The notes below the pieces were generated by a model. That model was given only the letters and a program-made list of their open reading frames with translations. It was not told where the DNA came from and did no database searches. From Acaryochloris sp. IP29b_bin.148 (GTDB taxonomy: Bacteria > Cyanobacteriota > Cyanobacteriia > Thermosynechococcales > Thermosynechococcaceae), in the NCBI RefSeq assembly GCF_028285565.1, contig NZ_JANQOY010000092.1:1-44019 (forward strand): a stretch of 44,019 nucleotides of DNA, read 5' to 3'. The translations under genes were made by a program, and so were the position numbers. This document shows, piece after piece, positions 7,092 through 15,816 of the stretch. Within the stretch, counting starts at the first letter, position 1. Every line of letters starts with the position of its first letter.

Positions 7092-8609
7092 TTACTCGGC
7101 TGGGGGAGGCGGTTGCCCGAGCGTGGTGATATACAGTACTGCTTCTTCTGCAGGAATGCCCAAGACTTCGTTGACCTGATCATCAAAGAATCCGCCGATG
7201 CCGCTGACTCCCAAATTGAGGTGGGTGGCTGCTAAGTTGAGTCGTTGACCCAGATGCCCGGCATCCATATGCAGATAGCGATAGGCCCGATCACCATAGC
7301 GTGCGATCGCACTCTGCAAATTCGCCGTATGGAACAAAATCACCGCCGCATCTCGGCCAAGATCTTGCCCCAAACAGAGATAGTGAGCTTCCCGGCGGAA
7401 ATTCTTAAATCGGATTTGACGCAGCTCTTGGGCCTGCACGGCATAGTAGTAACAGCCCGTTTCCAAATCCGTGACATCCAGAACTGCCATAAACGTTTGA
7501 ATCAACCCTAAATCAAAGAAATCAGGGTAACCATCTAAGCTTTGCGCTTGGTATTGATCTGGGCAGTAAGTGAAGCTGAGCAGATAGCTGAGCGCCTGTA
7601 AACTCAGCGACCCCCCCGTAAAGCGGCGCGTCGAGCGACGTTTGAGAATCGCTTCCTTTAAATTCACCAAGCCTGCGCCCCAATCGATGGGGGCATTGGA
7701 AAGGGGAACCTTTAAACAAAAGGGAAAGTTGTACTGATCTTCTTTGACCGCGGTTGAAAGTTCACTATTGTAGGTAATTTCTTCCGTCTGAATACAGGTC
7801 GCCTTGTGGGTATACAGGAGCAGCTCTCCATCGGGTATCTGGGGATAGTCTGTGAGGGTGGGTGATGGCAATACCGTTGGCGCTGGGGGTAAGTTTTGGT
7901 CTGCATCGAGTAAGTCGGCCAAGGCGATCGCAGCCACCACACCTTCCTGATCGGCATCTAGATAGAGCAGCTGATTTAAGGGCTGGTCAGCAAATCCACC
8001 AATCAGATGGGCCTTAAAATCACAGATCGAAGCCGCCAGCTCAATATTGCCCAGCAAGTGGCCACTGTCTAGACAAATGCGGCGATAGGCACGGTCTTCA
8101 TAACGCCAGGCAGAGCGCTGGAACACGGCCGTTACCACCAACGCTAACTGGGTTTTGGCAAGGGCCGGATGCCAGAGACAGGCTGTTTCTAACGCAGACC
8201 AAACATGGCTGTCCCAAAACCGCAGCAGGGAATGGGTTCTAACCTGGTAGCTATATAAACCGGCGGGTAAGAGGGTCCCTTCTCCCGCAATCACGTAGAG
8301 TTCAGCGGGATAGAGCCCCCCAGCCGATGGCGCTGTTCTTAAGTACAGCGGATTATCAGGATAGGGAATCACTGCCGTAATCCCATAGCTACAGTACAAT
8401 AGCCGAGAGAGCCGTTGCCACTGGGCTTGGGTCGGATCAACGCCGGGCTCTAAATATTCTTTAAGGCCAATGGTGGTCCCAAATTTGTAGTCCTTAAAGG
8501 GAACCGGCTGTTGGTTAAAGTCCAAAGCCCGACTCCGTTGAGAGATCGTCTCTGGCTCATATTTTGTGCGTTGATGATAATGCTGGGTAATGCTAAAGGC
8601 ATGGGCCAT
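7092..8609 (-). CDS. SagB/ThcOx-type nitroreductase-like dehydrogenase, two domains
   Basis: A 505-residue protein with two flavin nitroreductase-like halves (about 60-240 and 310-500). The N-terminal half opens with ITQHYHQRTKYEP, typical of the SagB/ThcOx family, and contains PSAGGLYPAELYV. The C-terminal half has RRSTRRF and GHLGQRLNLAA, nitroreductase FMN-site patterns. Family members oxidise azolines to azoles in peptide natural products, but many stand alone with unknown substrates. No YcaO cyclase, precursor peptide or transporter lies nearby, so a RiPP role is not supported. ATG at 8607-8609. Confidence 0.88.
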   Translation of the reverse strand: MAHAFSITQHYHQRTKYEPETISQRSRALDFNQQPVPFKDYKFGTTIGLKEYLEPGVDPTQAQWQRLSRLLYCSYGITAVIPYPDNPLYLRTAPSAGGLYPAELYVIAGEGTLLPAGLYSYQVRTHSLLRFWDSHVWSALETACLWHPALAKTQLALVVTAVFQRSAWRYEDRAYRRICLDSGHLLGNIELAASICDFKAHLIGGFADQPLNQLLYLDADQEGVVAAIALADLLDADQNLPPAPTVLPSPTLTDYPQIPDGELLLYTHKATCIQTEEITYNSELSTAVKEDQYNFPFCLKVPLSNAPIDWGAGLVNLKEAILKRRSTRRFTGGSLSLQALSYLLSFTYCPDQYQAQSLDGYPDFFDLGLIQTFMAVLDVTDLETGCYYYAVQAQELRQIRFKNFRREAHYLCLGQDLGRDAAVILFHTANLQSAIARYGDRAYRYLHMDAGHLGQRLNLAATHLNLGVSGIGGFFDDQVNEVLGIPAEEAVLYITTLGQPPPPAE

Positions 8610-8672
8610 AAGGCGGGAGATTCTAGCGTGAACAATCCACCTTCAATCCTGGCATACGCCTCTAAGCATTGC

Positions 8673-9326
8673 CTAGCGCTTATGAAACTCAATCTGATTG
8701 CCCCGGAAGGTAAAATCGTACTTCTGGAGAAAATCTTGCCCCAACAAGCCAATCTGCATATCGGGACCTGCCACCGCCACCGGGACTTGATAGCTTTTTA
8801 AACCGCCAACTTCCATGGCCTTAATATAGACCAACGGAAATTCGGCATACCCGTTGGCGGTGGAGGCTCGTAGGGTGCCTACCACATGGGATGCATTGAT
8901 ACCGAGCGCCTTGGCCATGGGCCGAGTAATCACCGTTTTGCTCGCACCTGAATCCACCATCATTTCAAAGGTGCGACGGTTATTGAATTTAACATCTACG
9001 ATCGCAACGCCTGCGGATCGCCGCTTGATGGGAACAAGGCCCACCTTGTTGGTGCGGCTGGAATTTGCAGGACGGGAGGGGGTTCCCTGGAAGTTGGATT
9101 TCTGAAGCTGTTGAAGTTGAGTCCGATACTGTTTTAGTTGGGCTGCTTGGCCTGGTGCAGCCTGGATCAGTTGATTGATGACCTGAATTGCTTCAGTCCA
9201 GTTTTGGCCATTGACGGCTTGTTGCAACTGTTGGTTGAGGCTTGTGACACTAGACTGGGCTCCAGCTTGTAAAGGCGTTAGGGTCAGCAGAAGACCGAAC
9301 AGCAAGACTGGAATAGAAACCTTCAT
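8673..9326 (-). CDS. Secreted retropepsin-like aspartic protease
   Basis: A 217-residue protein starting at MKVSIPVLLFGLL, a signal peptide ending near LQAGAQ. A Gln-rich helical stretch (about 25-85) is followed by a single-lobe aspartyl protease domain with catalytic DSGASKTVI, hydrophobic VVGTLRAS, and the second motif GLLGQDFL. Single-lobe enzymes of this clan act as homodimers. It lies 63 bases upstream of the SagB gene on the same strand and could be cotranscribed, but no functional link is evident. A longer frame to 9395 lacks a good signal peptide. Confidence 0.82.
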   Translation of the reverse strand: MKVSIPVLLFGLLLTLTPLQAGAQSSVTSLNQQLQQAVNGQNWTEAIQVINQLIQAAPGQAAQLKQYRTQLQQLQKSNFQGTPSRPANSSRTNKVGLVPIKRRSAGVAIVDVKFNNRRTFEMMVDSGASKTVITRPMAKALGINASHVVGTLRASTANGYAEFPLVYIKAMEVGGLKSYQVPVAVAGPDMQIGLLGQDFLQKYDFTFRGNQIEFHKR

Positions 9327-9991
9327 AGATTGGCGCACTGGGAGTAATGGAAGAAGATGTCGGTCAAGGGTGGAGGCGGAATAGCTAGGAACCACTACTA
9401 TTCAGGTTACCCCGATTCTTTGGCGAATCAGGCACGCAGTGGTGGGTAGAGCTGGATGCAACTGAAGTGGCAACCGTGACGTTATCTTTCAATACTCTCC
9501 CCCCAGAATTGGGTGGGGTGGGGGGGCCACGCAGGATTGGGGCCATTCATATAAAAACTCGATTGATCGACCCTCACCCAATTATTTAAAACCGAATGAT
9601 TGAGGCCATCATCCCTGTGAGCTGGGAGAGAGGCTACACCTAACAACGGATTGGAACCCTATCTGAATATTTTTGAGGTGCAATTTTACGATCGCGCTTG
9701 TGATAAGTGAATTCTGGCGATAAACCATGCCAAACTGCAAATACTCATACCGCCAAACAAGCTGTGATATACATCACTCTAAGATTGGGAATGGGGCACT
9801 ACGATTAAGCTCAAATAAGGAGTAGGATCAACGCAGCTGGCATATCATCTTCCCTCCCTAGAGGTCCCGTCCAGAAATAGGTCATCCTGCCGGCTAGTCT
9901 ACTATTGAATGGCTGTTTTTGCCTGTTAAATCAGGTATCCTAAAACTATAAATCGTAGGACGAACATCCGTTCTCTAATTAATAACAACGA
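9327..9991. other. Gene-free region with G-rich tract and CRP-like site
   Basis: Divergent intergenic region of about 660 bases. It holds a G-rich tract at 9511-9526 (runs of three, four and seven G separated by single T) preceded by CCCCCC, which can form a hairpin or a G-quadruplex. A CRP-like palindrome lies at 9763-9778. No protein gene is convincing. Confidence 0.6.
9763..9778. promoter_or_regulatory. CRP/SyCRP1-like binding site
   Basis: TGTGATATACATCACT matches the TGTGA-N6-TCACA cAMP-receptor consensus at nine of ten positions, with perfect inner arms GTGAT/ATCAC. It lies about 215 bases before the start of the cAMP-phosphodiesterase-like gene, a plausible regulatory distance only if that gene has a long leader. 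Confidence 0.45.
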
Positions 9992-10789
9992 ATGAAAAAA
10001 ACGTCATCCCTATTGATAGCGCAGCTTTCTGATTTGCATTTATTTGCAACTTCAGATCGTGAGCTCTTGGGATTGAATACTTTTTCTTCTCTCGAAGTTG
10101 TTTTACAAGCATTAAAGCGCTTACCGATCAAGCCAGATCAGCTCTTATTAACGGGTGATTTAACCCAAGATGAATCGGATGTTGCCTATCAGCAGGTACA
10201 GGCATTAATCGCGCCGTTACGGATTCCCACGTACTGGTTACCAGGTAATCACGACCATCTGCCTACCATGCAAGCCACCTTCACGGATCCCATCTTTCAG
10301 TCCCATAAATCCTACCGAATGGGAGCATGGCAGTTCCTACTGCTGGATTCTAGTGTGCCAGGCAAGGTCTATGGTGCTTTGTCTGCTGAGAGTTTAAGTT
10401 GGCTCCATCAGCAGTTGGAGCAATGTCATCCTCACCCCACCCTGATTGCGCTGCATCATCCGCCCTTTTCCATCAAATCGGATTGGCTGGATAAAATTGG
10501 TTTGCAAAATTCTGCTGACCTATTTGCAATTTTAGATACCCACCCTCATGTCAAACTGGTGGTTTTTGGTCATATCCATCAGCAGTTTGAGCATCAACGG
10601 CATAACGTTCATTATCTAAGTACCCCTTCAACCTGTATTCAGTTCGCTCCCCACAGCAAAACTTTTGCGCTAGATCAAGCTCAACCGGGGTTTAGGCTAT
10701 TTCACTTGCAGGCTGACGGCACCTTTGCAACCGAAATTAAGCGGGTCATGTTTTCTCAACAGCTAGATTTTTCTGCCAAGGGATATTAA
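9992..10789 (+). CDS. cpdA: CpdA-like metallophosphoesterase (3',5'-cAMP phosphodiesterase type)
   Basis: A 265-residue calcineurin-like phosphoesterase with all metal motifs: DLH (Asp14, His16), GDLTQD (Asp56), GNHD (86-88), HHPP (His155-156) and GHIHQ (His194, His196). The spacing and length match class III cyclic nucleotide phosphodiesterases such as CpdA, which hydrolyse cAMP in a dinuclear metal centre. Substrate is inferred from family; lipid or other phosphodiesters are possible. No signal peptide, so cytosolic. A CRP-like site upstream would fit feedback on cAMP signalling. It stands alone. Confidence 0.85.
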   Translation: MKKTSSLLIAQLSDLHLFATSDRELLGLNTFSSLEVVLQALKRLPIKPDQLLLTGDLTQDESDVAYQQVQALIAPLRIPTYWLPGNHDHLPTMQATFTDPIFQSHKSYRMGAWQFLLLDSSVPGKVYGALSAESLSWLHQQLEQCHPHPTLIALHHPPFSIKSDWLDKIGLQNSADLFAILDTHPHVKLVVFGHIHQQFEHQRHNVHYLSTPSTCIQFAPHSKTFALDQAQPGFRLFHLQADGTFATEIKRVMFSQQLDFSAKGY

Positions 10790-10884
10790 ATTATTCTAGA
10801 TAATACTGAAGGATGAGCCGTCATTCAGTAAGCTAGCTGCTAAGGGGGTAAAAATTGAGTATTTAGCAGCTCAACAAGACTCAT

Positions 10885-11226
10885 ATGCTAGCACTTTATA
10901 TGCTTGGAGCGGGTCTGATTGTATCTGGCTTGTTTGTATTGATAACGTGGCTCGGTGGGCGGGTCATTCGCAAGAAAGGGCCGACGCCAGGGTTTATTGG
11001 TGCTGGATTGATGGCATTGCTATCCCTGGTGCCGATGAGCTATCTATTGAAGTATTTTCTGAGATTGACCCAGGCCAGAGGTTGGGGAGAAGGCATTTAC
11101 CAGTTATGCTTTACCGCAGCGGTTGCGATTCCGATTGCGACAGGCTTGAGTTGTTCCCTATTGCTCTTGTGGGCGGCCTTTGTGGCTCGCCGCCGAAAGC
11201 GTCGACGGATCCGTCAGCGGGGTTAA
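10885..11226 (+). CDS. Small membrane protein, three predicted TM helices
   Basis: 113 residues with hydrophobic segments at about 3-25, 36-56 and 73-97 and a very basic tail (ARRRKRRRIRQRG) expected in the cytoplasm. No family is recognised. Its stop codon overlaps that of the convergent STAND ATPase gene by four bases. It follows the phosphodiesterase by 95 bases on the same strand. Confidence 0.7.
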   Translation: MLALYMLGAGLIVSGLFVLITWLGGRVIRKKGPTPGFIGAGLMALLSLVPMSYLLKYFLRLTQARGWGEGIYQLCFTAAVAIPIATGLSCSLLLLWAAFVARRRKRRRIRQRG

Positions 11227-13556
11227 CTGGACCGTTGAGATTGCACTCGCTTGACTTGGTAAGGGGCGTTCATGGCTTGAAAGAGCTGCAGGGCCTGATG
11301 GAAATGATGATCACCCTCTAAGGCATGGTTCATGGTTTGGTAGGTCAGTCCCAACTGCAAATGGGCTTCTGCCAAGTCACAGGTGGCATTAAGAGTGCTG
11401 AGTAAGGTCAGGGCCTGATGGTGGTCAGTGATGGCCAGGGTAAAGTGACCTTGGTGGCGGTGAATGGTGGCTCTTCCAGTCAGGGTCCGGGCCTGAATTT
11501 GGGGATAGTGACTGGATTCGGCAACGGTTAGCGCTTGATCAAATAGAGTGGTCGCTTGTTCAAACTGCTCAAGCTGGGTATGGGTTTGGCCCAGTAGCTG
11601 CATAAAGTACGCTTGTCGGGCTGCTTGGTCTGTATCCAGTAGGGGCGTTCCCAGAGGCTGAGCGGCTAACTCACGGGCTTGCTTCAAATCGCCTAAGTGG
11701 GAGGAAACTAAGGCTAAACAGATTGAGGCTTTGGGGATCCAGCGGTGATGGTCTGTCTGGGTGGCCAGTTCAATCACCTGTTGAAAAAACTGAGCTGAGG
11801 TCTCTAATTCCCATAAGTCCAGGTGGTACAGCCCTAAGCTAAGGCGAGAATCCAGTTCCTGAATTTGTAAATGGTGGAGGCTGCGCTGATCCAGGTTGTG
11901 AGGATCCGCTAGGGTCTGGGTAGACAGGTGTAAAGATTGATTTTGGGCCGCAATGGCTGGATGAATTTGGCCGGTGCTCCAGTAATAGTCCCCAAGAATA
12001 TTATGGAGTTCACAAAATCTGCGATCGCAAGGCAAACGCGCCATTAATTGCGGCAGTTCACTCAGCAAAGACTGATGCAGCCCCATTCGATAGAGCGTGC
12101 TGCCCAGGGACAAATACTGGTGCCACTGATTGTCTCGCGCCTGTAGGAGAACCGCCGCCGCTTGGGAATAGTCCTGAATCGCCATGTAATGATGGTAGGC
12201 TTCCAAGGCTTGGAGTGCGGATTGGGGAGAGGCAATGGTCTGGATGCTGTTTGTCCAGTATTGGGCGGCATGCTGGTTCGCAGGCTCCCAGTCTGAACTG
12301 TCTCGTAGACGAGCAATGGCCGCTGCCCGAATCACGGGATGCAGCCCATACTGACCTTCCCGGAACTCAACTAAGGAACGATTTCGGAGGGACACGATTC
12401 TCGCTCGCTGCTCTGATTCTGGGACATCCCACAGCAATGCCAGAACCCCATCGATGGGCAGAGTCGCGATGGTTTGGTACCGATAGCAGCCCAGACGGCA
12501 AAAGAGTCGATAGGCCTGGGGGTCCAGGGTTTGGAGACGGTTGATTTGGTGGTTAATTAGGTTGTTAAGATCAGCGACTAACAGTAAATCATGCTGCTGA
12601 TCGTGCCAAAACGCGGTTAGGTCACCGCCAAAGTCCGACTGAATGGCCCCGCATAGCAGCGTCATGGCTTTGGCATTCCCACCATAGGCCCGGTGCATCT
12701 GCGGCAAGGACTCAACCTCCGTTGATAGGCCCTGATACCTCCAATAATGTTGCCATGCGGCGAAGTCTAAGCCCGGTAAACGGTAATGGTGGAGGTGGAG
12801 GCTACCCTCACATAAGCGATCTCGACTCGTAAACAGTGTGAGTCCTTGATTGCGAGGGTCCGTGAGGACTCGGAATAAGTCTAAGTAGCGGCGATGATGG
12901 GCAATTAAAAGCCCACGCTGGTCGAGGGCAGGTTCTAGATTGTCAATCAGGACACCAATCCGACGTTGATGGAGATGACGTTTCAATCGATCCAGACTAA
13001 TCCCAAATTCTCGACCCGGATCGTCTGCCAAATCGCGGGTTAACCATTCCTCTACGACTCGCTCCACGGAGGTAATATTCTCAGGCTCCTTGGCCATTAA
13101 TAGCTCTAGGATAATGTCATAGCCTTGACTTTGGAGGTATTGCTGCGCCAGGGTGGTTTTGCCTAACCCGCCTTCTCCTTGGAGGGCAATGGCCCTTGTG
13201 CCCTGTTGAACCCACTGACTCAGCTGAGTGATGGCCTGACTGCGTCCCACAAAGTCAGGCATGGGATCAATTTCAATAGGAGGGGGATTCAAGGATAAAC
13301 GGACATGATCGGTCACCACTCGGCGTAAATTCTGTTTGGTTACTTTCTCGCCCATCACCTGGGACAGAAATTTCCACAAATCAGACCCCACATCCTTGGC
13401 ATGGCCTTCCGTACAGCCATAGGTATTGGCGATATCAAAGTATTTTTTGCCTAACCAAACCTGTTGCAGAATAATCCGCTGTAATTCGCTGAGCCGTTTG
13501 CCTGTTTGGGCGATGACCAGCGCTTCGATCTGGGTCAGGGCCTGATCCGCATCCAT
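11223..13556 (-). CDS. STAND-type NB-ARC ATPase with N-terminal HTH and TPR repeats
   Basis: A 777-residue signal-transduction ATPase. The N-terminal ~90 residues (MDADQALTQIEALV, then LSELQRIILQQVWLGKKYFDIA) form the small helix-turn-helix domain found on many cyanobacterial NB-ARC proteins. A nucleotide domain follows, with the P-loop GEGGLGKTTLA and a Walker B-like GVLIDN. The C-terminal part (about 430-770) is helical and contains TPR-like repeats, acting as sensor. Such proteins are regulators, and some relatives act in antiphage or programmed-death responses; the effector here is unclear, since no enzymatic domain is visible. It is probably transcribed alone, 75 bases after the permease gene. 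Confidence 0.85.
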   Translation of the reverse strand: MDADQALTQIEALVIAQTGKRLSELQRIILQQVWLGKKYFDIANTYGCTEGHAKDVGSDLWKFLSQVMGEKVTKQNLRRVVTDHVRLSLNPPPIEIDPMPDFVGRSQAITQLSQWVQQGTRAIALQGEGGLGKTTLAQQYLQSQGYDIILELLMAKEPENITSVERVVEEWLTRDLADDPGREFGISLDRLKRHLHQRRIGVLIDNLEPALDQRGLLIAHHRRYLDLFRVLTDPRNQGLTLFTSRDRLCEGSLHLHHYRLPGLDFAAWQHYWRYQGLSTEVESLPQMHRAYGGNAKAMTLLCGAIQSDFGGDLTAFWHDQQHDLLLVADLNNLINHQINRLQTLDPQAYRLFCRLGCYRYQTIATLPIDGVLALLWDVPESEQRARIVSLRNRSLVEFREGQYGLHPVIRAAAIARLRDSSDWEPANQHAAQYWTNSIQTIASPQSALQALEAYHHYMAIQDYSQAAAVLLQARDNQWHQYLSLGSTLYRMGLHQSLLSELPQLMARLPCDRRFCELHNILGDYYWSTGQIHPAIAAQNQSLHLSTQTLADPHNLDQRSLHHLQIQELDSRLSLGLYHLDLWELETSAQFFQQVIELATQTDHHRWIPKASICLALVSSHLGDLKQARELAAQPLGTPLLDTDQAARQAYFMQLLGQTHTQLEQFEQATTLFDQALTVAESSHYPQIQARTLTGRATIHRHQGHFTLAITDHHQALTLLSTLNATCDLAEAHLQLGLTYQTMNHALEGDHHFHQALQLFQAMNAPYQVKRVQSQRSS

Positions 13557-13631
13557 GCGTGTATAAGGGGTTTCTTTCCGATTGTAGCTAACGCTTCGCT
13601 CTACTCCCCTGTGTTGGTTGACTTGGGGCCG

Positions 13632-14252
13632 TTATCGTTTAGGCGTCAGCTGTTGCTCAAGGAACCACAAGAGAGCATTGAATGCGATCGCAACACCACT
13701 GACCACAATGGTTCCAGCCCAAATTTTGTCATAGCGACCGGCTTGAGCAATGCCTTCAAACAGCAATACGCCTAGCCCTCCAGCGCCAAACTTAGCCGCA
13801 ATAGTGCCTAAGGCAATAATAATAGTTGCTGCCAGCCGCACCCCTGCTAAGAAGATCGGTAACATCAACGGCATCTGCACTTGCCACCAATATTGCCAAG
13901 CAGACATGCCCATCGCTTGCGCCGCCTCTAACATAGGTTGAGGAATAGACTGCAATCCTGCCAAGAGATTGCGTACTAAGATAACTTGGGCGTAAAGGAC
14001 CATGGCGACAATGGCCGTTGTTACACTCAACCCAAACAGCGGAATCAACAAGATCATTAACGCCAAGCTGGGAATGGTATAAATAACCCCCAATACACCC
14101 ATAATCGGTGACTGCAACCAAGTGTAGTGATAAATCAGCCAGGTGAGGGGCACCGCAATCAGCACGGCCAAGCCTAAGGCCGTTGCCGTCATCTGTAGAT
14201 GTTCCAGCAACAGTTCTAAGATTAGCGCTGGGTTTTGCAGGAAATAGCTCAT
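13632..14252 (-). CDS. ABC transporter permease, OpuB/YehW-like (osmoprotectant type)
   Basis: A 206-residue inner-membrane permease with about five helices. The sequence AAQAMGMSAWQYWWQVQMP is the EAA loop that contacts an ATPase, and IYTIPSLALMILLIP matches glycine betaine/choline permeases. In other bacteria these work with an ATPase and a periplasmic binding protein; neither is encoded nearby, so partners must be elsewhere or the gene is an orphan. It starts seven bases after lrgB on the same strand, so it is probably cotranscribed with the two Lrg genes. Substrate cannot be assigned from sequence. Confidence 0.85.
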   Translation of the reverse strand: MSYFLQNPALILELLLEHLQMTATALGLAVLIAVPLTWLIYHYTWLQSPIMGVLGVIYTIPSLALMILLIPLFGLSVTTAIVAMVLYAQVILVRNLLAGLQSIPQPMLEAAQAMGMSAWQYWWQVQMPLMLPIFLAGVRLAATIIIALGTIAAKFGAGGLGVLLFEGIAQAGRYDKIWAGTIVVSGVAIAFNALLWFLEQQLTPKR

Positions 14253-14259
14253 GGAGCCA

Positions 14260-14982
14260 TCATTGCATTAGATTGAGTAGCCAGGGCAACATCACGGCTG
14301 TGGTTAGCGCAGACAGTGCCATCCCTAATCCCGAGAATGCTCCCATTTCCGAGCTGACTTGAAAAGAGCGGGCGGTTCCAATCCCGTGGGCCGTGACCCC
14401 CATCGTAATCCCCTTAACACTGTCGTTTTTAATCCGCAAAAGTCTGAGCAGTGTGGTGCCACCCAGCGCACCCATGACTCCTGTGGTGACAACCAGTGCT
14501 GCCGTCAACGACGGTAGACCGCCAATTTGTTCCGAGATCCCCATGGCCACAGGCGTTGTCACCGATTTGGGGGCCAGAGAAAGCTGGGTTTGGGTACTGG
14601 CCCCCAAGAGCCGAGCTAAGAAAACTGCACTCAATGCCCCCACACTTGAGCCGGTGAGAATGGCAATGGCGACGGGTAGCCAAAGCGTTTTGAGCTTGGC
14701 AAACTGCTGGTAGAGCGGAACTGCCAGAGCTACCGTTGCCGGCCCCAGCAAAAAATGAACAAACTGCCCTCCTTCAAAATAGGCTGGGTAGGGGGTTCGT
14801 GTGGCAGACAGGAACAGAATCAGAGTGGCAACCGAGGTAACGACGGGGTTTAAAAGGGGGCTGTATCGCGCTGTTCGGTACAGACGGTAGGCCAGGCTGT
14901 AGGCTATTAGCGTTATCGTTAGTCCCAGTAGGGGGGAGGCCGATAGGTAAACCCAGATTTCAGTAAGATTTGCGCTTGGCAT
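14260..14982 (-). CDS. lrgB: LrgB family membrane protein
   Basis: A 240-residue integral membrane protein. The conserved LrgB signatures are LLGPATVALAVPLY, SLAPKSVTTPVAMGI and GVTAHGIGTARSFQ. In firmicutes LrgAB/CidAB modulate autolysis. In plants the fused relative PLGG1 carries glycolate and glycerate in photorespiration, so a photosynthate-transport role is plausible in a cyanobacterium. A good AAGGAG site precedes the ATG. It lies between lrgA (13 bases upstream) and the ABC permease (7 bases downstream). Confidence 0.92.
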   Translation of the reverse strand: MPSANLTEIWVYLSASPLLGLTITLIAYSLAYRLYRTARYSPLLNPVVTSVATLILFLSATRTPYPAYFEGGQFVHFLLGPATVALAVPLYQQFAKLKTLWLPVAIAILTGSSVGALSAVFLARLLGASTQTQLSLAPKSVTTPVAMGISEQIGGLPSLTAALVVTTGVMGALGGTTLLRLLRIKNDSVKGITMGVTAHGIGTARSFQVSSEMGAFSGLGMALSALTTAVMLPWLLNLMQ

Positions 14983-14995
14983 ACTGATCGCTCCT

Positions 14996-15343
14996 TTAAG
15001 AAAGTAGACGCTGAGTCACTTCCATAATGGTGGCAGTCACCGTCATCGTGATAATGGTGCTAAGTAATAGGGTCAAACTAATGGCCATGGACTCTTGCAG
15101 AATGCGCTCAAAGTGGATCATCACACCGACGCCTGCAGGCACAAACAATAGGGACAGATGGCCCAGCAAAGTTTCGGAGGCCAGGTTAAGTGAGCTAGGA
15201 ATCTGCCTTCGCCACATTAGGGTTAGGAAGAGAAACATCATCCCCAAAACTGGCCCAGGGATGGGTAGGCGTAAAAGCAATGTGCAAGCTTCACCCACCA
15301 GCTCGTATATCAGCAGTAGAGTGATGCCGTTGATAAAGTCCAT
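14996..15343 (-). CDS. lrgA: LrgA/CidA family membrane protein
   Basis: About 115 residues with four hydrophobic segments and the LrgA signature LPIPGPVLGMMFLFL, followed by FVPAGVGVMIHF. LrgA and LrgB work together. The start MDFING is chosen because GGGAGACA precedes it; an ATG 36 bases upstream would add a hydrophilic stretch not seen in the family. It is the first gene of the apparent lrgA-lrgB-permease unit and divergent from the toxin gene at 15484. Confidence 0.9.
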   Translation of the reverse strand: MDFINGITLLLIYELVGEACTLLLRLPIPGPVLGMMFLFLTLMWRRQIPSSLNLASETLLGHLSLLFVPAGVGVMIHFERILQESMAISLTLLLSTIITMTVTATIMEVTQRLLS

Positions 15344-15458
15344 AATTGTCTCCCTGTGTGTATCCCTGAATTCCCCCATATCATCAAGACTGCTGTTGCA
15401 AAAATAGGGTACGTTTTTCCTACTTTCTTGCGTATCAAATGCTGGGGAAAACCATAAG

Positions 15459-15474
15459 ATAACAAATATGTTAT
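15459..15474. promoter_or_regulatory. Palindromic operator candidate before the toxin-antitoxin pair
   Basis: ATAACA and TGTTAT form a perfect inverted repeat around AATA, ending nine bases before the toxin ATG. Toxin-antitoxin operons of this type are usually repressed by the antitoxin at such a site, which may also affect the divergent lrgA gene. Confidence 0.5.
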
Positions 15475-15483
15475 GTTTTCTTT

Positions 15484-15816
15484 ATGGCATGGAATATCCA
15501 ATATTATTCTGAAGCAATTGAATCTGAGGTACTCGCTCTCCCTGCAGGTTTGCTAGCTAGATATTTGAGGCTCACCGATCTCATGTTAGAGTTTGGTCCC
15601 AATCTGGGGATGCCTCACACCCGATCAATGGGCGATCGCTTATTTGAGCTGAGGGTCAAGAGCAAAGAAGGAATTGCGAGGGTGTTTTATTGCACCCTGG
15701 TGGGTGAAAAAATAGTGATGCTGCATGGTTTTGTGAAGAAGACTCAAAAGACTCCTAATCGAGAACTGCAAATTGCACGTCGAAGACTAAAAGAGGTGTT
15801 GAAACATGACCCATGA
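15484..15816 (+). CDS. higB: HigB-like toxin (Gp49/RelE family)
   Basis: 110 residues of the phage-derived Gp49/HigB type: central RSMGDRLFELRVKSKEGIARVFYC, then IVMLHGFVKKTQKTP, the typical strand and basic loop. Relatives are mRNA interferases acting on the ribosome. The antitoxin gene overlaps the 3' end by 11 bases. Toxin-first order is typical of higBA. ATG at 15484 fits the family's N-terminus. Confidence 0.9.
   Translation: MAWNIQYYSEAIESEVLALPAGLLARYLRLTDLMLEFGPNLGMPHTRSMGDRLFELRVKSKEGIARVFYCTLVGEKIVMLHGFVKKTQKTPNRELQIARRRLKEVLKHDP

Noticed and set aside
7092..8609. A thiazole/oxazole peptide (TOMM) cluster around the SagB-type gene
   Set aside because: No YcaO cyclase, precursor peptide, protease or exporter is adjacent; the neighbours are a HAD hydrolase and a retropepsin-like protease of no clear relation.
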